Shown piece by piece: positions 56,840 through 64,000 of a DNA stretch of 64,000 nt. The notes under the pieces were generated by a model. The model had not been told where the DNA came from and did not search any database. It worked only from the letters and a program-made list of their open reading frames with translations. Position 1 is the first letter of the stretch. Every line of letters starts with the position of its first letter. The stretch is taken from positions 1-64,000 of the forward strand of contig NZ_CBXX010000032.1 in the NCBI RefSeq assembly GCF_000577615.1, in the 5' to 3' direction. The translations under genes and the position numbers were made by a program. The DNA is from Herbaspirillum sp. RV1423 (GTDB taxonomy: Bacteria > Pseudomonadota > Gammaproteobacteria > Burkholderiales > Burkholderiaceae_D).

Positions 56840-57436
56840 TCAGCGGTGTGGAAACGGCAGGAAGGACAGCAGGGTCTTGAACAGGTAGACCACGATCAGC
56901 GAGCCGACGAGGTCGCCGATCGACATCACGATCAGGCCCGCCCAGAAGTGGTAGGAGACGCCGCGGAAGGCGAACCAGATCAGTTGCAGCAGCGGGTTGG
57001 AGAGGGCATACAGCAGCACGCAGGTCATCAGCCTGGCGGTGGTCAGGTTGACCAGCGAGCGCCGCAGATCCATGCCTTCCAGCGTGAAGCGATAGGCCAG
57101 GTAAGGCGCCAGTGCAGAGATCAGCGCATAGCCGACGGTGGTCACCGGATCGTCCGGAAACAGGCTGTACAGGCTGGCTGCGAGCAGGGAGGCGGCGAAG
57201 ATGCCGAACATCGCCGCTTCCGCGAACAGTAGCGTGCAGATCAGGCGCACGCCCGCGGGCAGATAGATCCACGCGATGCCCTGGGTGAACTCGGTCTGCT
57301 TGAACAGCCAGTCGTTCGCCATGTAGGAAAGCAGATAGCAAACGGCAGTCGCCGTGGCGGTCAGCAGGCCGAGGCGCAATCTGGACGAAGGTGTCGGAAA
57401 CGGTTCCATAGCGGCGCGTATGTTACCCAGTTTCAT
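56840..57436 (-). CDS. Integral membrane protein (MASE1-like)
   Basis: 198 residues from the ATG at 57436 (MKLGNIRAAMEPFPTPSSRL), or 189 from MEPFPTPSS. About five or six hydrophobic helices, including LGLLTATATAVCYLLSYMAN, GIAWIYLPAGVRLICTLLFAEAAMFGIFAASLLA and FWAGLIVMSIGDLVGSLIVVYLFKTLL. The pattern (W/Y-rich first loop, PAGVR, GDLxGxL) recalls MASE1-type sensory membrane domains without any attached output domain. The frame is open up to 57688 but that would overlap the divergent marR gene. Function unknown. Confidence 0.75.
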   Translation of the reverse strand: MKLGNIRAAMEPFPTPSSRLRLGLLTATATAVCYLLSYMANDWLFKQTEFTQGIAWIYLPAGVRLICTLLFAEAAMFGIFAASLLAASLYSLFPDDPVTTVGYALISALAPYLAYRFTLEGMDLRRSLVNLTTARLMTCVLLYALSNPLLQLIWFAFRGVSYHFWAGLIVMSIGDLVGSLIVVYLFKTLLSFLPFPHR

Positions 57437-57640
57437 GGCGTCTTGCTGGCGTATGGGAATTTGTGTGGCGAAATGGCAGCGGCGTGCGGCGTGCGAGCGA
57501 TTGCAGATTGCCAATTGTTGCGCCAACAGCGTATTATCCGCTATAAAATTAAGAGCATAATCACGAAACCTAGGGAAAAGTAAAATAGCAGGGAAAAGTT
57601 GTATAAAGGCTGTACATAAAGACAAGACAAAAAAGTAGCC

Positions 57641-58003
57641 ATGGAAAAAACAAATCGTCCCGCAGATATCTATCTGCGCTTTCTGCAACTGGCCAACGCC
57701 TTGCGCGGCTTGCCTTCCCTATCCTCGCTGGATCCGCTGGAAGACCGGATCCTGGCCTTTATCGCCCGCGCCGGCCAGGACCAGCAGCGCCTGTCGGTGC
57801 GCGACCTGATGGCGCAAAGCGAATTCGGTTCGCCGGCGATGCTGCACACGCGCCTGAAGTCGATGCGCGAAAAGGGCTGGATCGTCCTGGCCGACACCGA
57901 CGATCCGCGTCGCAAGCAGGTCGAGCTGAGCCAGGCCGCCTGGCTGCATTTCGACAAATTGTCGAAATGCCTGGTGCAGGCGACCAAGGACATGGACAAG
58001 TGA
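57641..58003 (+). CDS. MarR-type winged-helix regulator
   Basis: 120 residues, smaller than typical MarR (about 145). Winged helix: LEDRILAFIARAGQDQQRLSVRDLMAQSEFGSPAMLHTRLKSMREKGWIVLADTDDPRRKQVELS, with the wing in DTDDPRRKQVEL. Divergent from the membrane-protein gene with a 204-nt shared region, in which CGCTATAA (57539-57546) repeats a half of the palindrome before exbD. It may regulate either neighbour; targets are not known. The tandem repeat array starts about 50 nt after its stop. Confidence 0.85.
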   Translation: MEKTNRPADIYLRFLQLANALRGLPSLSSLDPLEDRILAFIARAGQDQQRLSVRDLMAQSEFGSPAMLHTRLKSMREKGWIVLADTDDPRRKQVELSQAAWLHFDKLSKCLVQATKDMDK

Positions 58004-58050
58004 ACGCAACAATGCATACCAAATGGCATTGCCGCATCGTCAATCCACCA

Positions 58051-58815
58051 CAACCGTCGTCCTGACGAAAGTCAGGACCCGGCGTCGTAGCGTAGGTCGT
58101 CACGACACTGGGTCCCGGCGTACGCCGGGACGACGGTCGGGAAAATGGGCTTCATTGAACGGCATTACCGCATTGTCAGTCCATCACAACCGTCGTCCTG
58201 ACGAAAGTCAGGACCCAGCGTCCTAGCGGACGTTCTCACGTCACTGGGTCCCGGCGTGCGCCGGGACGACGGCGGGAATATAGGCTTCACTGAACGGCAT
58301 TACCGCATTGTCAGTCCATCACAACCGTCGTCCTGACGAAAGTCAGGATCCAGCGTCGTAGCGGACGTTCTCACGTCACTGGGTCCCGGCGTGCGCCGGG
58401 ACGACGGCCGGGAAAAGGAGCTTCATTGAACGGCATTGCCGCATCGTCAATCCACCACAACCGTCGTCCTGACGAAAGTCAGGACCCAGCGTCGTAGCGT
58501 AGGTCGTCACGACACTGGGTCCCGGCGTATGCCGGGACGACGGTCGGGAAAATGGGCTTCATTGAACGGCATTACCGCATTGTCAGTCCATCACAACCGT
58601 CGTCCTGACGAAAGTCAGGACCCAGCGTCGTAGCGGACGTTCTCACGTCACTGGGTCCCGGCGTGCGCCGGGACGACGGCCGGGAAAAGGAGCTTCATTG
58701 AACGGCATTGCCGCATCGTCAATCCACCACAACCGTCGTCCTGACGAAAGTCAGGACCCAGCGTCGTAGCGTAGGTCGTCACGACACTGGGTCTCGGTGT
58801 ACGCCGGGACGACGG
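58051..58815 (+). repeat. Tandem array of six palindromic repeat units (about 136 bp each)
   Basis: Units begin CAACCGTCGTCC at 58051, 58187, 58322, 58458, 58594 and 58730. Each has hairpin 1 (GTCCTGAC-GAAA-GTCAGGAC), an arm pair GGACCCAGCGTCGT / ACGACACTGGGTCC, hairpin 3 (GTCCCGGCG with CGCCGGGAC) and a linker TTCAYTGAACGGCATTRCCGCAT. There are two variants: A (GCGTAGGTCGTCACGAC) in units 1, 4 and 6, and B (GCGGACGTTCTCACGTC) in units 2, 3 and 5; linkers differ with the preceding variant. This gives a higher-order period of about 272 bp. The 941-nt gap 58004-58944 contains nothing else that I can support. Confidence 0.93.
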
Positions 58816-58944
58816 CGGGAGTTATGCTCGAGCATTTTCATCGCATCCTGTCATGCCGCCGTAACGGCAAGGACATATTGATCGGATAAGCTGCAATTCC
58901 CGATCCGGTTGCAATCACTCGTTCGCAGTTCTCATCGTCTTCTT

Positions 58945-59700
58945 ATGCGCGCCTTTCTGACATTTCTCGGCCTCTCCGCACTGTTTGCAGCGCTGGCATG
59001 CATTGCCTTGCCCGGTCAGGCGGCCAATCCCGATGCGTTGTGGCAAATCGCCAGCCAGCAATGCGTGCCCAACAGCATCAACACGGGCGACCCCAAGCCC
59101 TGTGCCATGGTCGACCGCGAGCGCGGCTTCGTCATCCTCAAGGACATCGTCGGCGCCGCGCAATACCTGCTGATCCCAACGGCGCGCCTGGCCGGCATCG
59201 AAAGCCGCGATCTGCTGCAAGCGGATGCACCCAATTACTGGCGCTATGCGTGGGAGCAGCGCCATCGCGTCGGCGAGATGCTCGGGCGGCCGCTGGAGCC
59301 GAGCCAGCTCGGGCTGGAAGTCAACTCCGCCGCTGCGCGCAGCCAGTTGCAACTGCACATCCACATCGACTGCGTGCGTGCCGATATGCCCGGCGTGCTG
59401 CGCGCGCATCGCAACGATCCTTTCGGCCAATGGATGCCGCTGGCGCTGGACGGCCACACCTACAGCGTGATGCGCCTGCCGGGCGAGGCGCTGCAGACGC
59501 AGGACCCGTTCAAGCTGGCCGCCGCCCGCAGCGCCTATGCCGCCGGCGCGATGGCCGCGCAGTCGCTGTTGCTGACCGGCGCGCGTTTCGATGACGGCGG
59601 CGAGGGCTTTTACCTGGTCAACATGCCGGTCAATTTCGACAAGGGCGAGCCGGGCAGCGCGGAAGTCTTGCTGGATCACGACTGCGCCATCGCCAGGTAA
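58945..59700 (+). CDS. cdh: CDP-diacylglycerol diphosphatase
   Basis: 251 residues. N-terminal signal anchor (AFLTFLGLSALFAALACIALPG), then the Cdh domain: PNPD-like ANPDALWQIASQQCVP, MVDRERGFVILKDIVGAAQYLLIPTARLAGIES, and the HIT-like catalytic LQLHIHIDCVRAD (His138/140). FKLAAARSAYAAGAMAAQSLLLTG is another family segment. It hydrolyses CDP-diacylglycerol to CMP and phosphatidate at the inner membrane's outer face. The ATG at 58945 is preferred over an upstream TTG at 58909. Confidence 0.92.
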   Translation: MRAFLTFLGLSALFAALACIALPGQAANPDALWQIASQQCVPNSINTGDPKPCAMVDRERGFVILKDIVGAAQYLLIPTARLAGIESRDLLQADAPNYWRYAWEQRHRVGEMLGRPLEPSQLGLEVNSAAARSQLQLHIHIDCVRADMPGVLRAHRNDPFGQWMPLALDGHTYSVMRLPGEALQTQDPFKLAAARSAYAAGAMAAQSLLLTGARFDDGGEGFYLVNMPVNFDKGEPGSAEVLLDHDCAIAR

Positions 59701-59727
59701 TTTCATCCGCCTTGCCTGAACACGGTG

Positions 59728-59753
59728 CGCCGACATGTCATGTCGTGTCGGCG
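59728..59753. terminator. Hairpin after cdh
   Basis: CGCCGACA (59728-59735) with TGTCGGCG (59746-59753), 10-nt loop, 28 nt after the cdh stop. No T-run, so termination is only possible. An alternative inner pairing CGACATG/CATGTCG exists. Confidence 0.35.
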
Positions 59754-59873
59754 AGCGCATTTGCCATTTACATCGGGGTGATCGGAGCCATCGCCGGTCG
59801 TGCTGCGCGGCGCAGAGTGTGCGAAGATCTTGGCTGATTTATATCGGCAGAAAAACGCCAGAACGACTAGTCC

Positions 59874-61304
59874 ATGAAAACTTCCTCCGCGCCGCTAGAA
59901 CTCGGTATCGACCGCACGCTGGAATTGCCGGTTTACCTGCAGATCTGCCAGCGTTTCAAGACCGCGATCGCGCAAGGCCATCTGCGCGCGGGGCAGCGCG
60001 TGCCGGCGGTGCGCGCCCTGGCGGTCGAACTCAGCCTGGCGCGCGGCACGGTGGAAGCGGCCTACCGCATCCTGGCCGACGAGGGGTATTTGCAGGTCCG
60101 GGGCGCGGCCGGCACCGTCGTCTCGCCGTCATTGCCGCCGCCGGCTGCGCCGCGCAAGCGCAATGACCGTCCGGCGACGCCGGGCCCATTGCAGCGCGAT
60201 CACGATGAAGCCGGTCCGCGCCCGCTGCAACTCGGGTTGCCGGCGCTCGATGCCTTCCCGCGCAAGGTCTGGAACCGGCTGGTTGCGCATCGCCTGCGCG
60301 GCCACGAACAACGGATGCTGGCCTATCCCGAGCCGGCCGGATACCGTCCGCTGCGCGAGCATATCGCCACCTACCTGGGCCTGTCGCGCGGTGTGTCCTG
60401 CGTGCCCGAACAGGTATTCGTGACCGCCGGCTATCGCGCCACGCTGGAGTTGACCCTGCGCAGCCTGGCGGCGCCGGACGATGCCATCTGGTTCGAGGAT
60501 CCCGGCTATCTGCTGGCGCAGCGTTTTTTGCGCAATGCCGGCGTCCGGCTGGTGCCGGTGCCGGTGGACCAACATGGCATGATCGTCGAGGAAGGCGTGC
60601 GCCGCAGCCCGGATGCGCGTTTTGCACTGCTAACGCCTTCGCACCAGAGTCCGCTGGGCGTGACGCTGTCGCTGGAGCGGCGGCTGGCGTTGCTGGCCTG
60701 GGCCGGAAAGGCCGGGAGCTGGATCGTCGAAGACGACTACGACAGTGAATTCCGCTATCAGGGCCGGCCCTTGCCGGCGCTCAAGAGCCTCGACCGCGAC
60801 GACCGCGTGATCTATTGCGGCACTTTCAGCAAGGTCATGTTTCCCGGTTTGCGCCTGTCCTACGTGGTGGCGCCGGCCGGCGCGGTCGGGCGCTTCCAGT
60901 CGGTTTGCGAAAGCCTCAACGCAGGATGTCCCTATCTGTTCCAGGCCAGCGTCGCCGATTTCATCGCCCAGGGCCATTTCTCGCGGCACCTGAAAAGGAT
61001 GCGGCTGTTGTATGGGGAACGGCACGCGCTCTTCGTCCGGACATTGCGGGAAGTGCTGGGGCGCCGGGTCGGCGTCGAGCTGCAGGCGGGCGGTTTGCGC
61101 GTCCTGGCGAAACTGGCTGCCGGCACGGACGACGGCATGATAGCCGAGCGTGCCCGCACGGCGGGCCTCGGCATCCATGCGTTGTCGCGCTGGTACCTCG
61201 ATGCGCCGCCGCAACCGGGTTTGTTGCTGGGATTCGCCAATGTCGCCGATGCCGATACGGCAAAGCGCCTGGCGCTGGTCCTGAAGAAAGCCATCGACGG
61301 CTAG
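59874..61304 (+). CDS. MocR-type GntR regulator with aminotransferase domain
   Basis: 476 residues. N-terminal GntR winged helix (VYLQICQRFKTAIAQGHLRAGQRVPAVRALAVELSLARGTVEAAYRILADEGYLQVRGAAGTVV), a proline-rich linker, then a fold-type I aminotransferase domain with the PLP lysine K320 in TFSKVMFPGLRLSYV, EDPGYLLAQ, LTPSHQSPLGVTLS and WIVEDDYDSEFRY. MocR proteins such as PdxR and GabR use PLP as effector or cofactor. No PdxS/T or gab genes are next to it, so the target is unknown. It converges on the response regulator gene. Confidence 0.92.
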   Translation: MKTSSAPLELGIDRTLELPVYLQICQRFKTAIAQGHLRAGQRVPAVRALAVELSLARGTVEAAYRILADEGYLQVRGAAGTVVSPSLPPPAAPRKRNDRPATPGPLQRDHDEAGPRPLQLGLPALDAFPRKVWNRLVAHRLRGHEQRMLAYPEPAGYRPLREHIATYLGLSRGVSCVPEQVFVTAGYRATLELTLRSLAAPDDAIWFEDPGYLLAQRFLRNAGVRLVPVPVDQHGMIVEEGVRRSPDARFALLTPSHQSPLGVTLSLERRLALLAWAGKAGSWIVEDDYDSEFRYQGRPLPALKSLDRDDRVIYCGTFSKVMFPGLRLSYVVAPAGAVGRFQSVCESLNAGCPYLFQASVADFIAQGHFSRHLKRMRLLYGERHALFVRTLREVLGRRVGVELQAGGLRVLAKLAAGTDDGMIAERARTAGLGIHALSRWYLDAPPQPGLLLGFANVADADTAKRLALVLKKAIDG

Positions 61305-61330
61305 CGGCGCCAAGCTTGCGCCGCCGCTAG
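61301..61330. terminator. Bidirectional hairpin between the MocR-type and response regulator genes
   Basis: CTAGCGGCG (61301-61309) with CGCCGCTAG (61322-61330) around a GCGC/CAAGCTTG core. It contains the MocR stop codon and lies 4 nt from the response regulator stop. GC-rich with no T-run. Confidence 0.5.
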
Positions 61331-61333
61331 CGT

Positions 61334-61999
61334 TCATTCCACCACGTTGATGTTTTCGCAGAAGCTGTAACCCTGCCCGTGCTCGGTGCGCAGCGGTAGC
61401 TTTTCTCCGGTCAGGTTGTGCCAGCGGCGGCGCAGGCGGCTGATCATCTGATCCAGGCGACGCTCGTCATAGTCGATCCATTCGACGCCGAAAGCCCTGG
61501 CGATTTGCGGCCGCTGCACGACCTGGCCCATGTTGCGCGCCAGCAGTTGCAGCAGCACGATCTCCATGGTGTTGACTTCGTTGAAGCGGCCGTCGGGAGC
61601 ATAGAGCCGGCGTTCCAGCAAATGCAGGCGCCAGGTTTCCTTGCCGAGGCGGCGTTTTACCGAGGATACATAAGCGGAGAGTTCCCTGAGCCGGATCGGC
61701 TTGATGAGGTAATGATCGGCGCCTCGTCTGAGGCCATCTATCTTGTCGTCGATGCTGCCGCGCGCGGTCAGCATGATGGTGCCGATATGCGGATGGGTGC
61801 GGCGCAGTTGCTCGGTGACGTCGAAGCCGTTGCCGTCGGGAAGCCCGGCGTCGATAATCGCGATGTCCGCCAGGTCGACCTGACGCATGAAATCGGCCAC
61901 GCTGCCGGCTTCCGTCACGCCATACCCCTCGCTCTGAAGAAAATCGGCCACCTCGTTACGCAGGTCGGCTTCATCCTCCAGCAGTAGCACCCGAGCCAT
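61334..61999 (-). CDS. OmpR-family response regulator (orphan)
   Basis: 221 residues. Receiver domain: acidic pocket LLLEDEAD (residues 5-12), phosphoacceptor Asp50 in IIDAGLPDG, MLTARG, and the conserved Lys in YLIKPI. The C-terminal winged-helix output domain has EVNTMEIVLLQLLARNMGQVV, ERRLDQMISRLRRRW and LRTEHGQGYSF. The start at 61999 (MARVLLLEDE) has a GGAGGG site; upstream in-frame codons to 62044 are unlikely. No sensor kinase is adjacent in the window. A six-fold direct-repeat array lies 58-112 nt upstream, between it and the divergent DUF11 gene. Confidence 0.93.
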   Translation of the reverse strand: MARVLLLEDEADLRNEVADFLQSEGYGVTEAGSVADFMRQVDLADIAIIDAGLPDGNGFDVTEQLRRTHPHIGTIMLTARGSIDDKIDGLRRGADHYLIKPIRLRELSAYVSSVKRRLGKETWRLHLLERRLYAPDGRFNEVNTMEIVLLQLLARNMGQVVQRPQIARAFGVEWIDYDERRLDQMISRLRRRWHNLTGEKLPLRTEHGQGYSFCENINVVE

Positions 62000-62056
62000 T
62001 TCAGGCCCTCCCCATTGTAAAAATTTCGGCGAGTATAGCACCATACCAACAAGTAT

Positions 62057-62111
62057 GTCAGGACTCGTCAGAATTGGTCAGGCACGGTTAGCTCGTGTCT
62101 GAACTTGTCAG
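62057..62111. promoter_or_regulatory. Array of six 10-bp-spaced GTCAG-like repeats (predicted regulator binding array)
   Basis: GTCAG at 62057, 62067, 62077, GTTAG at 62087, GTCTG at 62097 and GTCAG at 62107, exactly 10 bp apart, i.e. one site per helical turn on one face of the DNA. The last repeat overlaps a TTGTCA (62105-62110) that could be the -35 of a plus-strand promoter with TATCAA at 62130-62135 (19-nt spacer, weak). OmpR-family regulators bind direct repeats at about this spacing; the orphan regulator next door is the natural candidate, by inference. Confidence 0.65.
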
Positions 62112-62232
62112 AAAGTCGCCTGGAATTTCTATCAAAATTCGGTCGCTTACAAATCTTTACAGCGAGGGCGACCGTCCCTATTGCCGCAGAGCGATGACCG
62201 GTCGATGTCTTTAAAAACAATCCGGTATCGTC

Positions 62233-64000
62233 ATGCACCGCTCACGTCTTTTCAGCCGTTGGTTCGGCTTCGCCATTGGTCGTTCTTCGTTCGTCAGCTT
62301 AGTGCTTGGCGTGGCCGGCTTGCTGTGTTCGCCGTCGTCGATGGCGGCGCTGAACGTTTCCATCACCGTGCCGCAGCCGACCTATCCGCTGACGATCAAT
62401 CCGGGCGATGCGACGCTGTTCCGCATCAGTCTCATCAACAGCAATCCCAACGCGCCCGTGACCAATGTCGGCTTCACCGACACCATGCCGGCGGCGCTCA
62501 AGATTGCCGCAGGCACGGTCGCCTACTCGTGCACCGACGGCAGCGGCGCGACCGTCGCGACGCAAGGTACGCTGACCGCGGTCGCCGGCAGCAGCGTCAT
62601 CAGCCTGACAGGCGGCGCGGTGCCGATTGCCGTGACGACCGGCAGCGGCGCCAACGGCCAGTGCGTGATCGATGTCCCGGTGACGTCGACCGCTTCCGGC
62701 ACCGCGCCGGTCAACACGATTCCGGTCGGCGCCGTGACCGGCACCGACGATACCGGGGCGGTTTCCAACGGCAGCCAGGCGCAGCAATCAATCAACGTCA
62801 CCACGCTGAGCGCGCCGACCATCAGCAAGTCGTTTTCTTCTTCGGTGATCGTCAAGGGCGACCAGCCCGTCAAGTTGACCATCACAATCAGCAATGCGGG
62901 CAATCCCACCGTCAACCTGCCGCTGAACGGCGCTGGCGATTCGCCTGCGTTCGCGGTGCGCGACATCCTGCCGGCAGGACTGGCAGTCGCCCCTACGCCC
63001 AACGTCTCGACGACGTGCAGCGGCGCAGGCGTGCCGCCGACCTTCAGCGCCAATGCCGGCGACACCACCCTGACCGCATTCGGCGGCACGGTAGCCGGCG
63101 GCGGCACGTGTACGCTCAGCGTCGACCTGATCGGCACCACCACCAGCGGCGCGTATAACAAGGATGTCGTCAACACCATCCGCCGCAGCGCCGATTTCGG
63201 CAACCTGCGCAACCTGACGCCGGCCGCCGATGCGAGCGCGACCTTGTCGATCCGCTCCATCCTGCAAGTCACCAAGCAGTTCAATCCGACCACCATCAGC
63301 GCCGGCCAGGCGTCGACGCTGACGATCACGCTGACCAACGCCAGCCCGGTCACGCCGATCACACTGACGACGTTTACCGACAGTCCGATCGACGGCGTCA
63401 CGCCATCGGTGGCAACCGGTTTACGGCTGGGTTCGCCGGCGGCGGCGCCGAGCACCACCTGCGGCGGCGCGGTCAGCATCACGGCGGGCAACCTCGGCGT
63501 GCAGATGACCGGCGGCAGCATTCCCGCCGGCAGCAGTTGCACGATCACCGTGCCGTTCGTCGGCTCGCTGTCGGCGGCCGGCACGCCGCAGGCTTTTACC
63601 AACACCATCGCCGAAGGCGCGGTGCAGACCAGCGACGCCAGCATCATCAGCCAGAGCGCGACGCATACCGTCACCGTGGTCGACCAACTGCTGGTCGATA
63701 AGACCTCGAGCCCGACCGCTGTCGCGCCGGGCAACCCGATCCGCTACACCATTACCGTCAATAATTACTCGTCGTCGCCGCTCAGCAATGTCAGCGTGCC
63801 CGATGTGCTGCCGACCGGCGTGATCGGCCTGCCCAGCCCGGCGCCGACGCTCACGGCTGCTTGCGGCGCCTTGACGCATGACATCCCGGCACTGCCGGCC
63901 ACCAATGGTTCGCTGCATTTCACGATCCCGACCGTGCCTGCCGGCAGCGGTCCGTCGGCAGGCACCTGCGCGATCACCTTCTGGGCGATGGCGCCGAAGG
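62233..64000 (+). CDS. Secreted DUF11-repeat protein (partial, runs off the window)
   Basis: Open from the ATG at 62233 to the window end: 589 codons with no stop. Signal peptide MHRSRLFSRWFGFAIGRSS..., hydrophobic SLVLGVAGLLCSPSSMA, cleavage before ALNV. The mature part is a series of immunoglobulin-like DUF11-type modules (SITVPQPTYPLTINPGDATLFRISLIN; SSSVIVKGDQPVKLTITISNAGN; TTISAGQASTLTITLTN; SPTAVAPGNPIRYTITVNN), each with DxLPxGL-like and cysteine-pair positions (TCSGAG, TCTLSV). Ser/Thr/Ala/Gly-rich. Probably a large surface or extracellular protein. No strong ribosome site is seen. The gene is divergent from the response regulator. Confidence 0.85.
   Translation, partial: MHRSRLFSRWFGFAIGRSSFVSLVLGVAGLLCSPSSMAALNVSITVPQPTYPLTINPGDATLFRISLINSNPNAPVTNVGFTDTMPAALKIAAGTVAYSCTDGSGATVATQGTLTAVAGSSVISLTGGAVPIAVTTGSGANGQCVIDVPVTSTASGTAPVNTIPVGAVTGTDDTGAVSNGSQAQQSINVTTLSAPTISKSFSSSVIVKGDQPVKLTITISNAGNPTVNLPLNGAGDSPAFAVRDILPAGLAVAPTPNVSTTCSGAGVPPTFSANAGDTTLTAFGGTVAGGGTCTLSVDLIGTTTSGAYNKDVVNTIRRSADFGNLRNLTPAADASATLSIRSILQVTKQFNPTTISAGQASTLTITLTNASPVTPITLTTFTDSPIDGVTPSVATGLRLGSPAAAPSTTCGGAVSITAGNLGVQMTGGSIPAGSSCTITVPFVGSLSAAGTPQAFTNTIAEGAVQTSDASIISQSATHTVTVVDQLLVDKTSSPTAVAPGNPIRYTITVNNYSSSPLSNVSVPDVLPTGVIGLPSPAPTLTAACGALTHDIPALPATNGSLHFTIPTVPAGSGPSAGTCAITFWAMAPK

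Noticed and set aside
57437..57688. N-terminal extension of the minus-strand membrane protein to 57688
   Set aside because: It would overlap the divergent marR gene and its promoter; the extra 84 residues are Cys/Phe/His-rich and unlike a membrane-protein start.
58051..58815. CRISPR array
   Set aside because: Regular period, but the whole 136-bp unit is conserved, with no unique spacers and strong internal palindromes; no cas genes.
62057..62111. Classical Pho box
   Set aside because: The TGTCA-like words resemble it, but Pho boxes repeat at 11 bp, this array repeats at 10 bp, and no phosphate gene or PhoB-type partner is adjacent.
62181..63158. A 325-codon plus-strand frame within the DUF11 gene
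   Set aside because: Arg/His/Gln-rich out-of-frame reading; the correct frame from 62233 has a signal peptide and clear repeat modules.

Overview
The window is high-GC (about 60-65 %) betaproteobacterial chromosome. Gene content and protein wording fit the Oxalobacteraceae, most like Herbaspirillum: livF, a type B PutA, hslVU, lptM-lysA, the fmdB/DUF502/aspS/nudB/clsB neighbourhood, an isoquinoline-oxidoreductase-like pair and a large filamentous haemagglutinin. This placement is inference from the proteins; no rRNA, tRNA, phage, IS or CRISPR was seen.

Layout. 1-7800: end of a branched-chain amino-acid ABC operon (livF), an RcnB-like secreted protein, proline catabolism (putA), the heat-shock protease HslVU with a recognisable sigma-32 promoter, and a small basic protein closed by a perfect palindromic terminator. 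7800-14500: an orphan GspG-like pseudopilin, glpK, cyaY, lptM-lysA, a 3-methyladenine glycosylase and a sodium:solute symporter. 14600-18900: trehalose block otsB / GH15 / otsA. 19000-24700: fmdB, DUF502, aspS (probably non-discriminating), nudB, an EEP phosphohydrolase and clsB. 24800-36100: catalase, an acetyl-CoA acetyltransferase, an Hsp15-like RNA-binding protein, then a TetR-controlled beta-oxidation cluster (acyl-CoA dehydrogenase, fused hydroxyacyl-CoA dehydrogenase/enoyl-CoA hydratase, thiolase, crotonase). 36300-38950: two-subunit molybdenum hydroxylase (IorA/IorB type, Tat-exported).

39200-49300 is the accessory region: a 2,075-residue two-partner-secretion exoprotein of the FhaB/CdiA type, a separate overlapping ORF carrying its pre-toxin and C-terminal part, a low-GC candidate immunity gene, a 556-bp duplicated fragment of the exoprotein gene, and a convergent TpsB transporter gene. 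It looks like a contact-dependent inhibition locus that has been rearranged.

49400-56750 is a minus-strand block: exbD-tonB-TonB-dependent receptor-exbB-secreted phospholipase D, followed by an aldo/keto reductase and a 2-oxoglutarate/Fe(II) oxygenase. The first five look like one uptake operon with its own TonB energy module. 56840-64000 holds a membrane protein, a MarR regulator, a 0.77-kb tandem array of palindromic repeats (other copies of the family lie at 5.3, 28.2-28.5 and 31.3 kb), cdh, a MocR-type regulator, an orphan OmpR-family response regulator, and the start of a large secreted DUF11-repeat protein that runs off the window. Between the last two lies a six-fold 10-bp-iterated array (GTCAG-like) that is the most striking regulatory signal here.
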